A stretch of 36,354 bases of DNA from JBEIHX01 sp044375455. GTDB lineage: Bacteria > Pseudomonadota > Alphaproteobacteria > Caulobacterales > Aquidulcibacteraceae. The notes beneath the pieces were generated by a model, which worked only from the letters and a program-made list of their open reading frames with translations, had not been told where the DNA came from and made no database searches. The stretch is from contig JBILMQ010000005.1 in NCBI GenBank assembly GCA_044375455.1, forward strand, positions 1 to 36,354. Direction: 5' to 3'. Below, piece by piece: positions 26,655 to 35,780 of this stretch. The translations under genes were made by a program, and so were the position numbers. How positions within the stretch are numbered: position 1 is the stretch's first letter; the number at the start of each line of letters is the position of its first letter.

Positions 26655-27200
26655 TCAGTCGCCTAGAGGTCCAAGCTGCGCGTCAGCGGCGGCATGAGGA
26701 TTGTCGAGGCCATCTTCAGGCATCCATGCAAGCGCCACCCCGATCACGGCGCAGACGGCCAGATTGATGGCCAGGGTCGTCGCAAAGCCATCGCTCGCCG
26801 CCTGCTGCGCCGCATCGGACAAGGACTGGGTGTCAGAACGTGAGAAGCTGAGATCCAGAAGACCGCCCATGCGCGGCGTGACGTCCGCGGCGCGCGCCAG
26901 CCACCAGGAGACGACCACGCCGGCGATCGACGTTGGCGCGGTCCACCAGCCGCTCATTCCGGCGTCGTGGAAGCGCATGGAGATCAGACACAGACCTGAC
27001 CAGGCCCCGAGGAGCGACACCACAGCCAGCGGAACAGCTACCCAGAACGGCGCCATCATCAGCGCCGCACCGCACAGCGCCTGAACCCCGAAGATGAATA
27101 GCCACCAATGAAGGAACGCCTCAGGGCCGATCCGCCCATCCGGGCTCCACCAGCGGCGCAGTCCGTGGATCAGGTCACCGACCATGGACGCCCCAGTCAT
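26655..27200 (-). CDS. DUF805 membrane protein (first of three)
   Basis: A 181-residue predicted inner-membrane protein of the DUF805 family, function unknown. It has GRIGPEAFLHWWLFIFGVQAL near the N-terminus and the family signature RFHDAGMSGWW in the middle, followed by a longer soluble stretch (SFSRSDTQSLSDAAQQAASDG) and a final hydrophobic helix (TTLAINLAVCAVIGVALAW). About four transmembrane segments are expected. The start overlaps the stop of the upstream DUF805 gene by ATGA, so the two form an operon. It converges on the radical SAM gene 22 bases away. Confidence 0.88.
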   Translation of the reverse strand: MTGASMVGDLIHGLRRWWSPDGRIGPEAFLHWWLFIFGVQALCGAALMMAPFWVAVPLAVVSLLGAWSGLCLISMRFHDAGMSGWWTAPTSIAGVVVSWWLARAADVTPRMGGLLDLSFSRSDTQSLSDAAQQAASDGFATTLAINLAVCAVIGVALAWMPEDGLDNPHAAADAQLGPLGD

Positions 27201-27673
27201 ACAGCAGGCGGCGGCCCGTATTGATTGTCTCCGGGCGAAGCCTTGAGGCTTGCCATGGCGAAGCCGACGATGCCGCAGATCACGATGCTCAGCAGCGTGC
27301 TGGGGAGAAAGGTTTGCTGCGCCGCAGTGCGGGTATAGGCGGCCACTTCCGAAAGGTCAGTCGTCGTCGGCGGTGTGGGCGGGGTCATTATCAAGGGAGA
27401 TACGATCATCGACAGGACGCCGGTGCCGACAATTACGGCAGCCGCAAGCCAACCGCTGAGGCCAGCGTCATGGAACCGCTTGGCCAGCACACACGCCATT
27501 GGCCACAGCAAAATGATCGATGCGAAGCTGACGAACATCATGATGCCGAGAGGCGCGACGAACACGGTGAGGCTCATCGCAATCTGGAGTCCCAGCACGA
27601 TCAGAAGGCCTGTCCACAGGCCCTTCGGGCCAAGCCGCCCTTTGGCGGAAAACAAAAGGCCCATGACGTCCAT
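27197..27673 (-). CDS. DUF805 membrane protein (second of three)
   Basis: A 158-residue DUF805-family inner-membrane protein. GRLGPKGLWTGLLIVLGLQIAM, a central hydrophobic pair and the signature KRFHDAGLSGWLAA are visible. The start is set at 27673, six bases after AGAGGAG, since an upstream in-frame ATG (27679) would sit directly on the ribosome-binding site. It is coupled by a 4-base overlap to the following DUF805 gene. No biochemical role is known for the family; DUF805 proteins are often multicopy in Proteobacteria. Confidence 0.87.
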   Translation of the reverse strand: MDVMGLLFSAKGRLGPKGLWTGLLIVLGLQIAMSLTVFVAPLGIMMFVSFASIILLWPMACVLAKRFHDAGLSGWLAAAVIVGTGVLSMIVSPLIMTPPTPPTTTDLSEVAAYTRTAAQQTFLPSTLLSIVICGIVGFAMASLKASPGDNQYGPPPAV

Positions 27674-27998
27674 GTTCATCTCCTCTGTCTGCGCCCCTCG
27701 CGCGGCACGCCGATGGCGAGCAAACCTCTTATCAGGGGAGCCTGCGTACGGCGCGCGCAGCGCCGACCCCCGCATTCAGTTGATTCTTTCTGACAGCATA
27801 CAGGGCTTTACCGCAGCGCCAAACCAGAACGGCGCGGCCAGAAAAGCATGGCCAGAACGGCATGGCCAGAAAGGCGCGGCTGCAACGCAACGGCGCAGGG
27901 ACGGGCGCACGTCATGAAATCGGAACATCCGGTGCGGACTGAGAGAGGAAATCTGGCAGACCCTTCGCTCGCCCATCCTGCGCCGCCCCCGCAGCAGC
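27674..27998. other. intergenic stretch with a 14-bp array
   Basis: About 325 bases between the M3 peptidase stop and the second DUF805 gene. It carries the 14-bp tandem array at 27824-27879. No gene was recognised. It probably holds the promoter for the DUF805 pair, but no good -35/-10 pair was identified. Confidence 0.5.
27824..27879. repeat. 14-bp tandem repeat, four units
   Basis: Four units: CCAGAACGGCGCGG (27824-27837), CCAGAAAAGCATGG (27838-27851), CCAGAACGGCATGG (27852-27865) and CCAGAAAGGCGCGG (27866-27879). Positions 1-6, 9, 10 and others are invariant. It lies upstream of the DUF805 pair. Confidence 0.9.
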
Positions 27999-30122
27999 TT
28001 ACCCCGCTGGAAAGCCGCGATCGCGCATGAGCGCCTCCACCTGCACGTCGCGGCCGCGGAAATTGCGGAACGCCTCTTCCGGAGGGACCGTATTGCCGAC
28101 GCTCATGACAGTATCGTGGAAACGCCTGGCGATCACGGGATCGTAGGCTCCGCCCGCTTCCGTGAATGCTTCGAAGGCGTCTGCCGTCAGCGTATCAGCC
28201 CAGATATAGCCGTAGTAGCCTGCCGAGTAGCCGTCGCCCGCAAAGATATGCCCGAAATGGGTGGGCCGGTGTCGCAGCACGATTTCGGGGGGCATGCCGA
28301 TCTCCGCCATGGCGGCCGTCTCGAACGCCACGGGATCAGCCGGCGGCGTTTCCAGCGAATGGATCTTCATGTCATAGATCGCGCTGGCCAGATACTCGAC
28401 CGTGGCGAACCCCTGATTGAACGTGCGGGCGCGTTCAAGTTTGTCGATGAGCGCCTGGGGCATTGGCTGGCCGGTCCTGTAGTGTATCGCGAAACGATTG
28501 AGCACCTCAGGCGTCGACAGCCAATGCTCGTTTATCTGGCTTGGGAATTCAACGAAGTCGCGCGCGGTGTTGGTGCCGGCGAGCGTCGGATAGCGCACCG
28601 CCGAATTGAGCCCATGCAGCGCATGGCCAAACTCATGAAACATGGTCGAGGCGTCGTCCCAGGAAATGAGCACGGGATCGCGCCCGGACGCCTTCACGAA
28701 ATTGCAGTTGTTGGAGACGATGGGCGTCACGTGGTCCTTGAACATCTCCTGGGTGCGGTATTCGCTCATCCACGCGCCAGACTGCTTGCCGCTGCGGGCA
28801 TACGGATCATAATACCACAAGCCAACGCGCTCGCCCCGGCGCGTGACTTCAAAGACACGCACATCCGGATGATAGATCGGGGCCTGGCTGACCTCCGTGA
28901 AGTGCAGGCCATAGAGCTGACCGGCGGCCCAGAACATGCCTTCGCGGATTTTCTCCATCTGCAGATAGGGTTTCAATTCGGTGTCGTCGAAATCGTATTT
29001 CGCCTTGCGGACCTTCTCCGCATAATATCGATAATCCCAGGCGGCGATCCGGACACCGTCGGCGTCCGCGATCTTCTGCATGTCGCTCACCTCCTCGCGC
29101 ACGCGCGCCACAGCCGGGCGCCAGACCCGCATCATCAGATCCATGGCGCGTTCCGGCGTCTTGGCCATATTGGCGTCAAGGATCCAATGCGCATGCGTGG
29201 GGAACCCCAGGAGCTTGGCCCGTTCGATGCGCAGGTTGAGAATTTCCACGATAACCGGACGGTTGTCGCGGTCGCCAGCGGTTGCACCGCGCGACGTCCA
29301 CATACGAAACGCTGCCTCGCGCAGATCCCGCCGCGTTGAATAGACAAGGAAGGGTTCAATCGCCGACCGTGTGTTCGCGAACGCCCATCTGCCAGTCTGC
29401 CCGCGATCCTGTGCGCTCGCGGCGGCAGCGGCTTTCACGCTCTCCGGCAGGCCTGCAAGGTCTGCCTCCGCCTCCAGCACAAGGGCCTGGGATTCCTCGT
29501 CGGCCAGTTGGTTCTGGCTGAATTTCGTATAGGCTGAGGCCAATGCTTGGTTGATGTCTGCAAGGCGCGTCTTGTGCTCCGCTCTCAGAGCGGCGCCTTG
29601 GCGGGCGAAGCGATTATAGGTCACCCACGTCAGGCGCTTTTGCTCAGGGGTGAGGTCGGATGACTGATGGGCGTCATAGACCGCCTTCACCCGCTCAAAC
29701 AGCGGCCCGTTCTGGGTGATTTCATCGCTGAACGCAGCGAACTTCGGGCTCATCTCGGCCTCGACCGCCTTCATCGCTGAGCCATTCATGGTCGACGTGT
29801 AGGTTTGGAAAATGCTCGAGATGCGCCCGAGGGCCCGTCCGGAATCCTCCATTTTTGCAATCGTGTTGTCGAATGTCGGTGGGCGGGCATCGGCGACGAT
29901 GGCGGCGAGTTCCGCGCGGTGCAGGTCCATCGCGCGAAGGATCGCGGGTTCGATGTCCGCGACATTGACCTTGTCAAAGGGCGGAGTTCCGCCAAGCGGT
30001 CCGCGCCAGGGCGCGAGCAGGGTGTCGACGGAGGGCCGGGCGGGCGAGGCGCTGGCGACGCCTGTCATCGCGGCAAAAGCGCCAACGGCCCCGCTGGTCA
30101 ATAGAAACTCGCGTCGATGCAT
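27999..30122 (-). CDS. M3 family metallopeptidase (Dcp type), Tat-exported
   Basis: A 707-residue zinc oligopeptidase of the M3 (dipeptidyl carboxypeptidase/oligopeptidase A) family. The zinc site HEFGH is at residues 496-500 with the third ligand Glu525 in DFVEF, 29 residues after His496 as in Dcp. The N-terminus MHRREFLLTSGAVGAFAAMTGVASA is a twin-arginine signal (RREFLL) with an Ala-x-Ala cleavage site around 25-27, so the enzyme acts in the periplasm. Expected role: cleavage of short peptides taken up or released during wall and protein turnover. The longer open frame to 30353 reads through the tandem repeat and is rejected. Confidence 0.93.
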   Translation of the reverse strand: MHRREFLLTSGAVGAFAAMTGVASASPARPSVDTLLAPWRGPLGGTPPFDKVNVADIEPAILRAMDLHRAELAAIVADARPPTFDNTIAKMEDSGRALGRISSIFQTYTSTMNGSAMKAVEAEMSPKFAAFSDEITQNGPLFERVKAVYDAHQSSDLTPEQKRLTWVTYNRFARQGAALRAEHKTRLADINQALASAYTKFSQNQLADEESQALVLEAEADLAGLPESVKAAAAASAQDRGQTGRWAFANTRSAIEPFLVYSTRRDLREAAFRMWTSRGATAGDRDNRPVIVEILNLRIERAKLLGFPTHAHWILDANMAKTPERAMDLMMRVWRPAVARVREEVSDMQKIADADGVRIAAWDYRYYAEKVRKAKYDFDDTELKPYLQMEKIREGMFWAAGQLYGLHFTEVSQAPIYHPDVRVFEVTRRGERVGLWYYDPYARSGKQSGAWMSEYRTQEMFKDHVTPIVSNNCNFVKASGRDPVLISWDDASTMFHEFGHALHGLNSAVRYPTLAGTNTARDFVEFPSQINEHWLSTPEVLNRFAIHYRTGQPMPQALIDKLERARTFNQGFATVEYLASAIYDMKIHSLETPPADPVAFETAAMAEIGMPPEIVLRHRPTHFGHIFAGDGYSAGYYGYIWADTLTADAFEAFTEAGGAYDPVIARRFHDTVMSVGNTVPPEEAFRNFRGRDVQVEALMRDRGFPAG

Positions 30123-30250
30123 GAACGGATCTCCGGCAAGCGAACTCTTGAACGCATGCGCGCTACAAGGACACAGCCGAAGCCCGGCATCAAGGCGGCA
30201 TGCGACCAGAACCCGCCGCTTTAACCCTTGGGCATGACGAGACGTGCAAA

Positions 30251-30310
30251 GCCAAAAACGCAGCCAACAAAGACGCCGCCAACAAATATGCAGCCAACAG
30301 ATATGCAGCC
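30251..30310. repeat. 15-bp tandem repeat, four units
   Basis: GCCAAAAACGCAGCC (30251-30265), AACAAAGACGCCGCC (30266-30280), AACAAATATGCAGCC (30281-30295) and AACAGATATGCAGCC (30296-30310). It sits about 130 bases upstream of the M3 peptidase start, in its presumed promoter region, and downstream of the third DUF805 gene. Confidence 0.9.
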
Positions 30311-30417
30311 CGATCATGCGCTGCGACAGCCTGACACAGGCCGCGCCAACCACACGCCACAGGCCGAGCGTGTGAGCCGGCCCGCCTGGAGGCCTGTGCG
30401 CCGCGCACTCTGCCGGC

Positions 30418-30858
30418 TCAGCCCAGCGGCGGCGCGCCGAACCGGTTCGCCGCGCGATCGCCGGACATCACGCCGAGTGAGACGACGAACCACACAGCGC
30501 CAGCAAACCACCAGAGCATGACGAAAGCCGCGCCAAGTCCAAGCCCGGCCGCCAATCCGAACATCCCGGCCGCCAGGGCCCCAAGGCCGGCCAGCGGGGC
30601 GACCAGGATCAGCCAATGCACACTGTGCGGCAGCAGCCATGCAACCGCGGCCCAGGCCGATCTGCCGCGGTCATGGCAGCGCTTGGCCACCAGCGCCCAG
30701 AACATCCACAGCGCCACAAGCCCGACGGCGAACTTGACGAAACCAGAGAGGGCTTGATCGACGCTGCCGACAATGGCGACGATCACAAGGCCCAGCCAGA
30801 ACGCGCGCCGCCCGATGCGCCCGCCGAAGCCGAGCAGCCATTTGGCTGGATCACTCAC
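30418..30858 (-). CDS. DUF805 membrane protein (third of three)
   Basis: A 146-residue DUF805-family membrane protein. GFGGRIGRRAFWLGLVIVAIVGSVDQAL starts the family region and KRCHDRGRSAWAAVAW is the signature, with the usual Phe-His-Asp shifted to Cys-His-Asp. Several transmembrane helices, the last about residues 108-130, follow. The GTG start at 30858 shares GTGA with the stop of the carboxylase alpha gene, a 4-base overlap implying coupling. A link to carboxylase function is not known. Confidence lower than the other two because the start is non-ATG. Confidence 0.8.
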   Translation of the reverse strand: MSDPAKWLLGFGGRIGRRAFWLGLVIVAIVGSVDQALSGFVKFAVGLVALWMFWALVAKRCHDRGRSAWAAVAWLLPHSVHWLILVAPLAGLGALAAGMFGLAAGLGLGAAFVMLWWFAGAVWFVVSLGVMSGDRAANRFGAPPLG

Positions 30859-32855
30859 GCGAGTTCGACCAACACATCGTCGGCGGCGACCGGGTCGCCG
30901 ACTTTGACGTTGACGGATTTGACCACGCCGTCGCGCTCCGCGCGGATGATGTTTTGCATCTTCATCGCCTCGATGATGCAAACCGCCTCGCCGGACTTCA
31001 CTTCCTGATTGGCGACCACATCGATCGAGACAACGAGACCGGGCATAGGCGACGCAACAAAGCGCGAGGTGTCGGCGGGCGGCTTCTCCGGCAGGCGGGC
31101 AAGAAGGTCGGCCACACGGGGAGGAACCGGCAGCACATGGGCGTGCACACCGCGCACGCGCACCTCGAACCCTGGAGACTTACGCTTAATCTTGACTGCG
31201 AAGGGCCTGCCGGCGAGGAGCCCCTTCATCAAACGATCGCCGGGCTGCCAGGCTGTCTCAAGCTTTTGCGCCTTCGCTTTGCCCACCTTCACCTCCGCGC
31301 CGGCGCCAGACAGCACGACGCGCACCTCGTGACGTTCGCCATGCAGGCTCACAACCCAGTCTTCGCGTCCGCCCTGCATGCCGTTGAGCTGTCCGCTGAC
31401 GCGTTTTGCGCGGGCGTCGATAAGCGCCTGCGCATAAGCTGCGGCGATCGCGAGCTGCATCGCCTGGCCCGGCGTCGGTGCGACGCCGAGAAAGCCCTGC
31501 GGGAACTGCTCCTTGATGTAGGCAGTCGTGATGTCGCCCGACCGAAAGCGCCCCTCCTCCATCACGGCGGCAAGGAAGGCGATGTTGTCCTGGATCCCGT
31601 CGATCGCAAAGTGATCGAGCGCCTGGGCTTGCGCGTCAATCGCCTCAAGCCGCGTGGGAGCGTGGGTGATCAGCTTTGAGATCATCGGATCATAAAACAT
31701 CGAGATCTCGTCGCCTTCACGCACGCCTGCGTCATTTCGCACCGAAACACCACCGGAGCTGCCTTCAGTGGGCGGAACATAGCGCTTCAGCCGTCCGATC
31801 GATGGCAGAAAGTTGCGATAAGGATCCTCGGCATAGATGCGGCTTTCGATCGCCCAACCATCGATTTTTACGTCCGACTGGCTCAGCGGCAGTTTCTCAC
31901 CCGCAGCGACCCGGATCATCAGTTCGACGAGGTCCAGACCGGTGATCATCTCCGTCACTGGATGTTCCACCTGGAGACGCGTGTTCATTTCCAGAAAGTA
32001 GAAGCTGCGGTCGACGCCAGAGGCGACAAACTCCACCGTACCCGCGCTGTCATAGCCGACTGCCTTGGCGAGAGCGACGGCCTGAGCTCCCATGGCCGCC
32101 CGGGTGGCGGGATCGAGCAGAGGCGAAGGCGCCTCTTCAATCACCTTCTGATTGCGACGCTGGATCGAGCATTCGCGTTCATTGAGGTGGATGACCTCGC
32201 CATGCTTGTCGCCCATCACCTGGATTTCGATGTGGCGCGGATTGAGCACGAACTTTTCTATGAAGATGCGATCGTCGCCGAAGGCGTTCTTGGCCTCGGC
32301 GCGCACAGCTGGAAACCCCTCGAGAACTTCCTTGCGGTCATAGGCGACGCGGATGCCCTTGCCCCCGCCTCCGGCCGACGCCTTGATCATCACCGGATAC
32401 CCGATGTCCTCGGCGATCTCCACGGCATGGTCGACGTCGCGGATCTCGCCAATATAGCCCGGAACGGTCGACACCTTGGCGGCGGCGGCGGTCTTTTTTG
32501 ATTCGATCTTATCACCCATCGCGAAGATGGCCTTCGGATTGGGGCCAATGAAGGCAATCTTTTCCGCCAAAAGGCGCTCTGCAAACTCGGTTTTTTCTGA
32601 AAGAAAGCCAAACCCAGGATGAATTGCCTGGGCGCCCGTGGTGCGCGCAGCGGCAACAATCTTATCGATCACAAGATAGGATTGGGCGGCAGGCGCAGGT
32701 CCGATGAAAACGGCGTCATCAGCCATCTCGACCGCAAGCGAGTCGCGGTCAGCCTCGGAAAAGACGATGGCGGTCTTAATGCCGAGACGCCGGCACGTCT
32801 TGATGATGCGAACGCCGATTTCGCCGCGGTTGGCGATCAGAATCTTGTCGAACAT
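30855..32855 (-). CDS. pccA: acyl-CoA carboxylase alpha subunit (propionyl-CoA type)
   Basis: Biotin-dependent carboxylase subunit of 666 residues: ATP-grasp biotin carboxylase domain (MFDKILIANRGEIGVRIIKTC start, SAGGGGKGIRVAY ATP loop, EHPVTEMITGLDLVE), a linker/BT domain, and a C-terminal biotin carrier domain with EAMKMQN, in which Lys632 is biotinylated. Layout and length match PccA better than the shorter AccC; 3-methylcrotonyl-CoA carboxylase is the main alternative. It would supply methylmalonyl-CoA; the beta subunit is not in the window. Upstream are a tight GC hairpin (32877-32892) and a weak promoter candidate. It overlaps a DUF805 gene. Confidence 0.88.
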   Translation of the reverse strand: MFDKILIANRGEIGVRIIKTCRRLGIKTAIVFSEADRDSLAVEMADDAVFIGPAPAAQSYLVIDKIVAAARTTGAQAIHPGFGFLSEKTEFAERLLAEKIAFIGPNPKAIFAMGDKIESKKTAAAAKVSTVPGYIGEIRDVDHAVEIAEDIGYPVMIKASAGGGGKGIRVAYDRKEVLEGFPAVRAEAKNAFGDDRIFIEKFVLNPRHIEIQVMGDKHGEVIHLNERECSIQRRNQKVIEEAPSPLLDPATRAAMGAQAVALAKAVGYDSAGTVEFVASGVDRSFYFLEMNTRLQVEHPVTEMITGLDLVELMIRVAAGEKLPLSQSDVKIDGWAIESRIYAEDPYRNFLPSIGRLKRYVPPTEGSSGGVSVRNDAGVREGDEISMFYDPMISKLITHAPTRLEAIDAQAQALDHFAIDGIQDNIAFLAAVMEEGRFRSGDITTAYIKEQFPQGFLGVAPTPGQAMQLAIAAAYAQALIDARAKRVSGQLNGMQGGREDWVVSLHGERHEVRVVLSGAGAEVKVGKAKAQKLETAWQPGDRLMKGLLAGRPFAVKIKRKSPGFEVRVRGVHAHVLPVPPRVADLLARLPEKPPADTSRFVASPMPGLVVSIDVVANQEVKSGEAVCIIEAMKMQNIIRAERDGVVKSVNVKVGDPVAADDVLVELA

Positions 32856-32876
32856 GACCCCTGGAATCCATTCTAG

Positions 32877-32892
32877 CGCCCGCAGGCGGGCG
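32877..32892 (-). promoter_or_regulatory. GC-rich hairpin in pccA leader
   Basis: On the minus strand CGCCCGCCTGCGGGCG, a near-perfect 7-bp stem, lies 22-37 bases upstream of the pccA start. It could influence translation or be an operator; neither is demonstrated. Confidence 0.35.
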
Positions 32893-32931
32893 ACGCGCGT
32901 GCTGCAGACCTCTGCCGCCCAGGCGCGCGGG

Positions 32932-32960
32932 ACGCTAATGAGGCGCTGCGTTCTTGGCAA
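32932..32960 (-). promoter_or_regulatory. weak promoter candidate for pccA
   Basis: On the minus strand TTGCCA (32960-32955), a 17-base spacer and TAGCGT (32937-32932), about 77 bases upstream of pccA. The -10 is poor. Offered only because the spacing and position fit. Confidence 0.25.
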
Positions 32961-33035
32961 CTCGCCGGGGCGCCGCGGGCAAGGAAAGGTCGCTTCATGC
33001 GGGTGATGCACCCCCAGCCGCAGGCAGGGGCAAGG

Positions 33036-34172
33036 ATGAACCGGCGACTTGGCGCGTCGCGCGGCGTCACGCTATCGCAGACCTCGGCGCCGTTCCACGC
33101 AGACGGGCGGGTACGCCGGTTTGCCGGCGTCGCGGGCGCAGTTGTTGCGTGCGCGGCGTTCCTGACCGGCTGCAAAGGCCCATCGGATGCGGCTGCGCGC
33201 GGGGGCGACACGCCTGCCGCCGCCGTCGCCACGGAGGCGGCCTCAAGACCATATTTTCCGGTGCGCCGCTGCATGCAATTCGCCAATGCCCTTGACGCCC
33301 CCCGCGAGGGCGACTGGGGATATCGCATCCGCGACGCCGACATCCGCACCGTCGCACGCGCTGGCTTCGACGCCATTCGCGTGCCGATCCAATGGTCGGC
33401 CTATGCGTCTGAGACTCCGCCTTACCGGCTGGACCCCGCGATCTTCGCGCGGGCCGACCATGTGTTCCGCCTGGCGCTCGATCAAAACCTTGCCGTCATC
33501 TTCACGCTGCACAACTATGACGAAATGACTGCCGATCCGGCCGGACACCGTGCCCGGCTGATCGCGATCTGGGACCAGATCGCGCGCCATTACGCAGACT
33601 GGCCGGCTGATCTGATTTTTGAGCCCTTCAATGAACCGAACGGCCAGCTGAGCGGTGCGGCGTGGGAGGGCGTGGCCGATGACCTGACAGCCGTGATCCG
33701 CGTCTCCAATCCCACCCGCACGCTGATCTTCGGCCCGCCCGAATGGAACTGGTTCGACCGTCTGGAGGGGTGGACGCCGCCTCGCGATCCCTATGTTGTG
33801 GCGACGCATCATTACTACGCCCCCTGGGAGTTCACGGTTCAGGGGGCTGAGTTTCTGGACAACCCTCCGCCGCGCGGCAGGCGCTGGGGAACGGCGCAGG
33901 ACCGCGCGCAGGTGCGCGCGGACATCAGGCAGGCGGCCGACTGGGCGCGCGAGCGCCAAATTCCCATGTTGCTTGGCGAGTTCGGCGTGCACATCGCAGC
34001 GCCCGCAAGCGATCGCGCCGCCTGGCTGCGCGTGGTGCGCGAGGCGGCGGAGACCACCGGCCAGGCATGGTGTCATCACGACTTCGCCACCAATTTCGCA
34101 GCCTATGAGCCGCAGCGTGAGGCCTGGCGCGCCGATGTCTTCGACGCTCTCATGGGCGTCCCGCCGCCATGA
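33036..34172 (+). CDS. GH5-like glycoside hydrolase, lipoprotein
   Basis: A 378-residue predicted lipoprotein resembling GH5 (cellulase-type) TIM-barrel hydrolases. The N-terminus has a 28-residue basic/polar region, a hydrophobic stretch and a lipobox LTGC with Cys46, longer than a usual signal. The barrel shows RVPIQWSAY, TLHNYDEM, EPFNEPNG with the putative acid/base Glu200, ATHHYYAPWEFT and LGEFG with the putative nucleophile Glu315. Substrate not predictable. The start at 33036 follows an AGGGG element; an upstream ATG at 32997 in frame is possible. Divergent from pccA, ending 46 bases before the convergent NnrU gene. Confidence 0.82.
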   Translation: MNRRLGASRGVTLSQTSAPFHADGRVRRFAGVAGAVVACAAFLTGCKGPSDAAARGGDTPAAAVATEAASRPYFPVRRCMQFANALDAPREGDWGYRIRDADIRTVARAGFDAIRVPIQWSAYASETPPYRLDPAIFARADHVFRLALDQNLAVIFTLHNYDEMTADPAGHRARLIAIWDQIARHYADWPADLIFEPFNEPNGQLSGAAWEGVADDLTAVIRVSNPTRTLIFGPPEWNWFDRLEGWTPPRDPYVVATHHYYAPWEFTVQGAEFLDNPPPRGRRWGTAQDRAQVRADIRQAADWARERQIPMLLGEFGVHIAAPASDRAAWLRVVREAAETTGQAWCHHDFATNFAAYEPQREAWRADVFDALMGVPPP

Positions 34173-34218
34173 GGCGCCAACAACCCGCCAGCAGAGGATC
34201 GGCGGCCCGACGCGCCGC

Positions 34219-34926
34219 CTAGCCGAGGCCGGCGATCGCTGGCGCGCCGAACAGGCTGGCGTGAAACCACACAAGCGCGCAGACGATCACAAGCGCCAGG
34301 ACACCCTGCATCGCCGTCTCACGGAACACGAACCTGTTTCGCCCCTGAACAATCGCGGCGAACGGAATGATCGACGTCGCCGCTGCGAACTTCGCCCAGC
34401 CTTCTGGATCGCGCAGGCGACGCTTGCGGTCGATCGAGCGCATGCCGGAGAGGGCGACATAGAAGACGCCAAAGAACAGCACGATCGCCGCCCTGTCGCC
34501 ATTGACGATGAGATGGCCAGCGCCCCACAGGCTCGCGCCGACCAGGAACGGATGGCGGGTGATCCGGGTCATGCCCTTGGCCGGTTCGTTTTTGGCGAGC
34601 ATGCCTTCAAACCCGACCGCCGTCGGACTGGGGGTCAACAGGCCGGCGAAGCCGATGACGAGACCGACGCTGATGAGCCCGATGGCGACCGGCCGGGCGG
34701 CGTCCGGCGTCGTCCACAGCACCGCGTTTGTCGGATCACCGCGGGCTGCGCCATAGGCAATGACGACCCAGGCGAACGCTGCGACGGAGGCGAGCGAAAA
34801 AACCCCGCGGTAGGCGGGTTCGCCGATTGCCCTGACCAGCACGCTGCGCACCGGCGATCCCGCGATGGCCGAGTGCAAGAGAATGAAGGTCGCCATGGCG
34901 ATAGCGAAAATCACAAGCGGCGTCAT
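34219..34926 (-). CDS. NnrU family membrane protein
   Basis: A 235-residue polytopic inner-membrane protein of the NnrU family. The signature RITRHPFLVGASLWGAGHLIVNGD is near the middle, with about six hydrophobic segments. NnrU was named from denitrification gene clusters but is widespread in bacteria that do not denitrify; no nitrogen-oxide reductase genes are in this window. The start at 34926 (MTPLVIFAIAM) has AAGGGAGA upstream. The longer frame to 35001 is not preferred. Confidence 0.85.
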   Translation of the reverse strand: MTPLVIFAIAMATFILLHSAIAGSPVRSVLVRAIGEPAYRGVFSLASVAAFAWVVIAYGAARGDPTNAVLWTTPDAARPVAIGLISVGLVIGFAGLLTPSPTAVGFEGMLAKNEPAKGMTRITRHPFLVGASLWGAGHLIVNGDRAAIVLFFGVFYVALSGMRSIDRKRRLRDPEGWAKFAAATSIIPFAAIVQGRNRFVFRETAMQGVLALVIVCALVWFHASLFGAPAIAGLG

Positions 34927-35506
34927 GGCGCTTCTCCCTTCGGGCCGTGTTCCAGGCCGGCCTCGCAGCGGCGAGAATGCCATGTCTGAACCGCCCGACA
35001 AGGCCTGGATGACGCGGCTGCAGGCAACGGGCAGGAGACGCCGCAGGCCAACCTCGCCCCAGAGCGAGAAACTGTCGTCGCGGCGAAGCTTCGGTCAGCC
35101 AACAAAAGCCGGCATGTCGCGTGAAAAAGCAGCGCCAAGTCTCTTGACCCGCACCGCTGGCAGACGCCTCTCGCCCACATCCGGCAGGTCGCGGGCGACC
35201 GAACGCTCAGGCTTGGCGGGCCACCTTTGGGCGAACGCGCCACGACACCGGCCGGTGACGGACAGCACCCATGGGTGCACCGATGGGGTGATCTGGCGTG
35301 ATGGCGCGGACCAGAACGTCGGCCGACGACAGCTTCGTTTGACGCAAGGAGACAGCCAGCTGGCCCGTCGCGCCAACACGGGAGGGCTTTGTCTTCCCGC
35401 TTGCCGCAACACGCAGACACAGCTGCCGGGCGACGTTTCTGCTTGCGCCGCGCCCGGAATTGCGGCACATCCGCCCCCTCGCGTCATGCTGGTCAGGCGG
35501 CGGGTC
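34927..35506. other. 580 bases without a gene, before tRNA-Lys
   Basis: No open frame in this stretch looks protein-coding on either strand; the long frames across it are compositionally unlike real proteins here (Arg/Pro/Ser-rich) and run into the tRNA. It contains two neighbouring palindromes, CACCGGCCGGTG (35246-35257) and GCACCCATGGGTGC (35265-35278). A remnant of an inactive gene is possible but nothing was recognised. Confidence 0.5.
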
Positions 35507-35582
<76 letters not shown>

Positions 35583-35780
35583 GAAAACAAACAGATTTTT
35601 CTCTGCGAAAAAATCGCTGAAAATCTCGGGGCATCGCTCGGTCACCACCGAAGGAGCGAGCCGAGGTGAGCTGATCTGTCGCGTGCAAAGCCGTGCGCAG
35701 TCGATGCCTACGCTGCCTCTCGCGCGGCGTTCGAGAATTACGGCGCGCAATGGAGCGGTGTTCGCGAAGAGCTGCGGCAT

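Noticed and set aside
34219..34926. Denitrification function for the NnrU-family gene
   Set aside because: The family name alone does not support it; no nitrite or nitric oxide reductase genes are present in the window.
35246..35278. Palindromes CACCGGCCGGTG and GCACCCATGGGTGC as an operator pair
   Set aside because: Both are real palindromes but lie far from any confident gene start other than the tRNA, with no supporting context.
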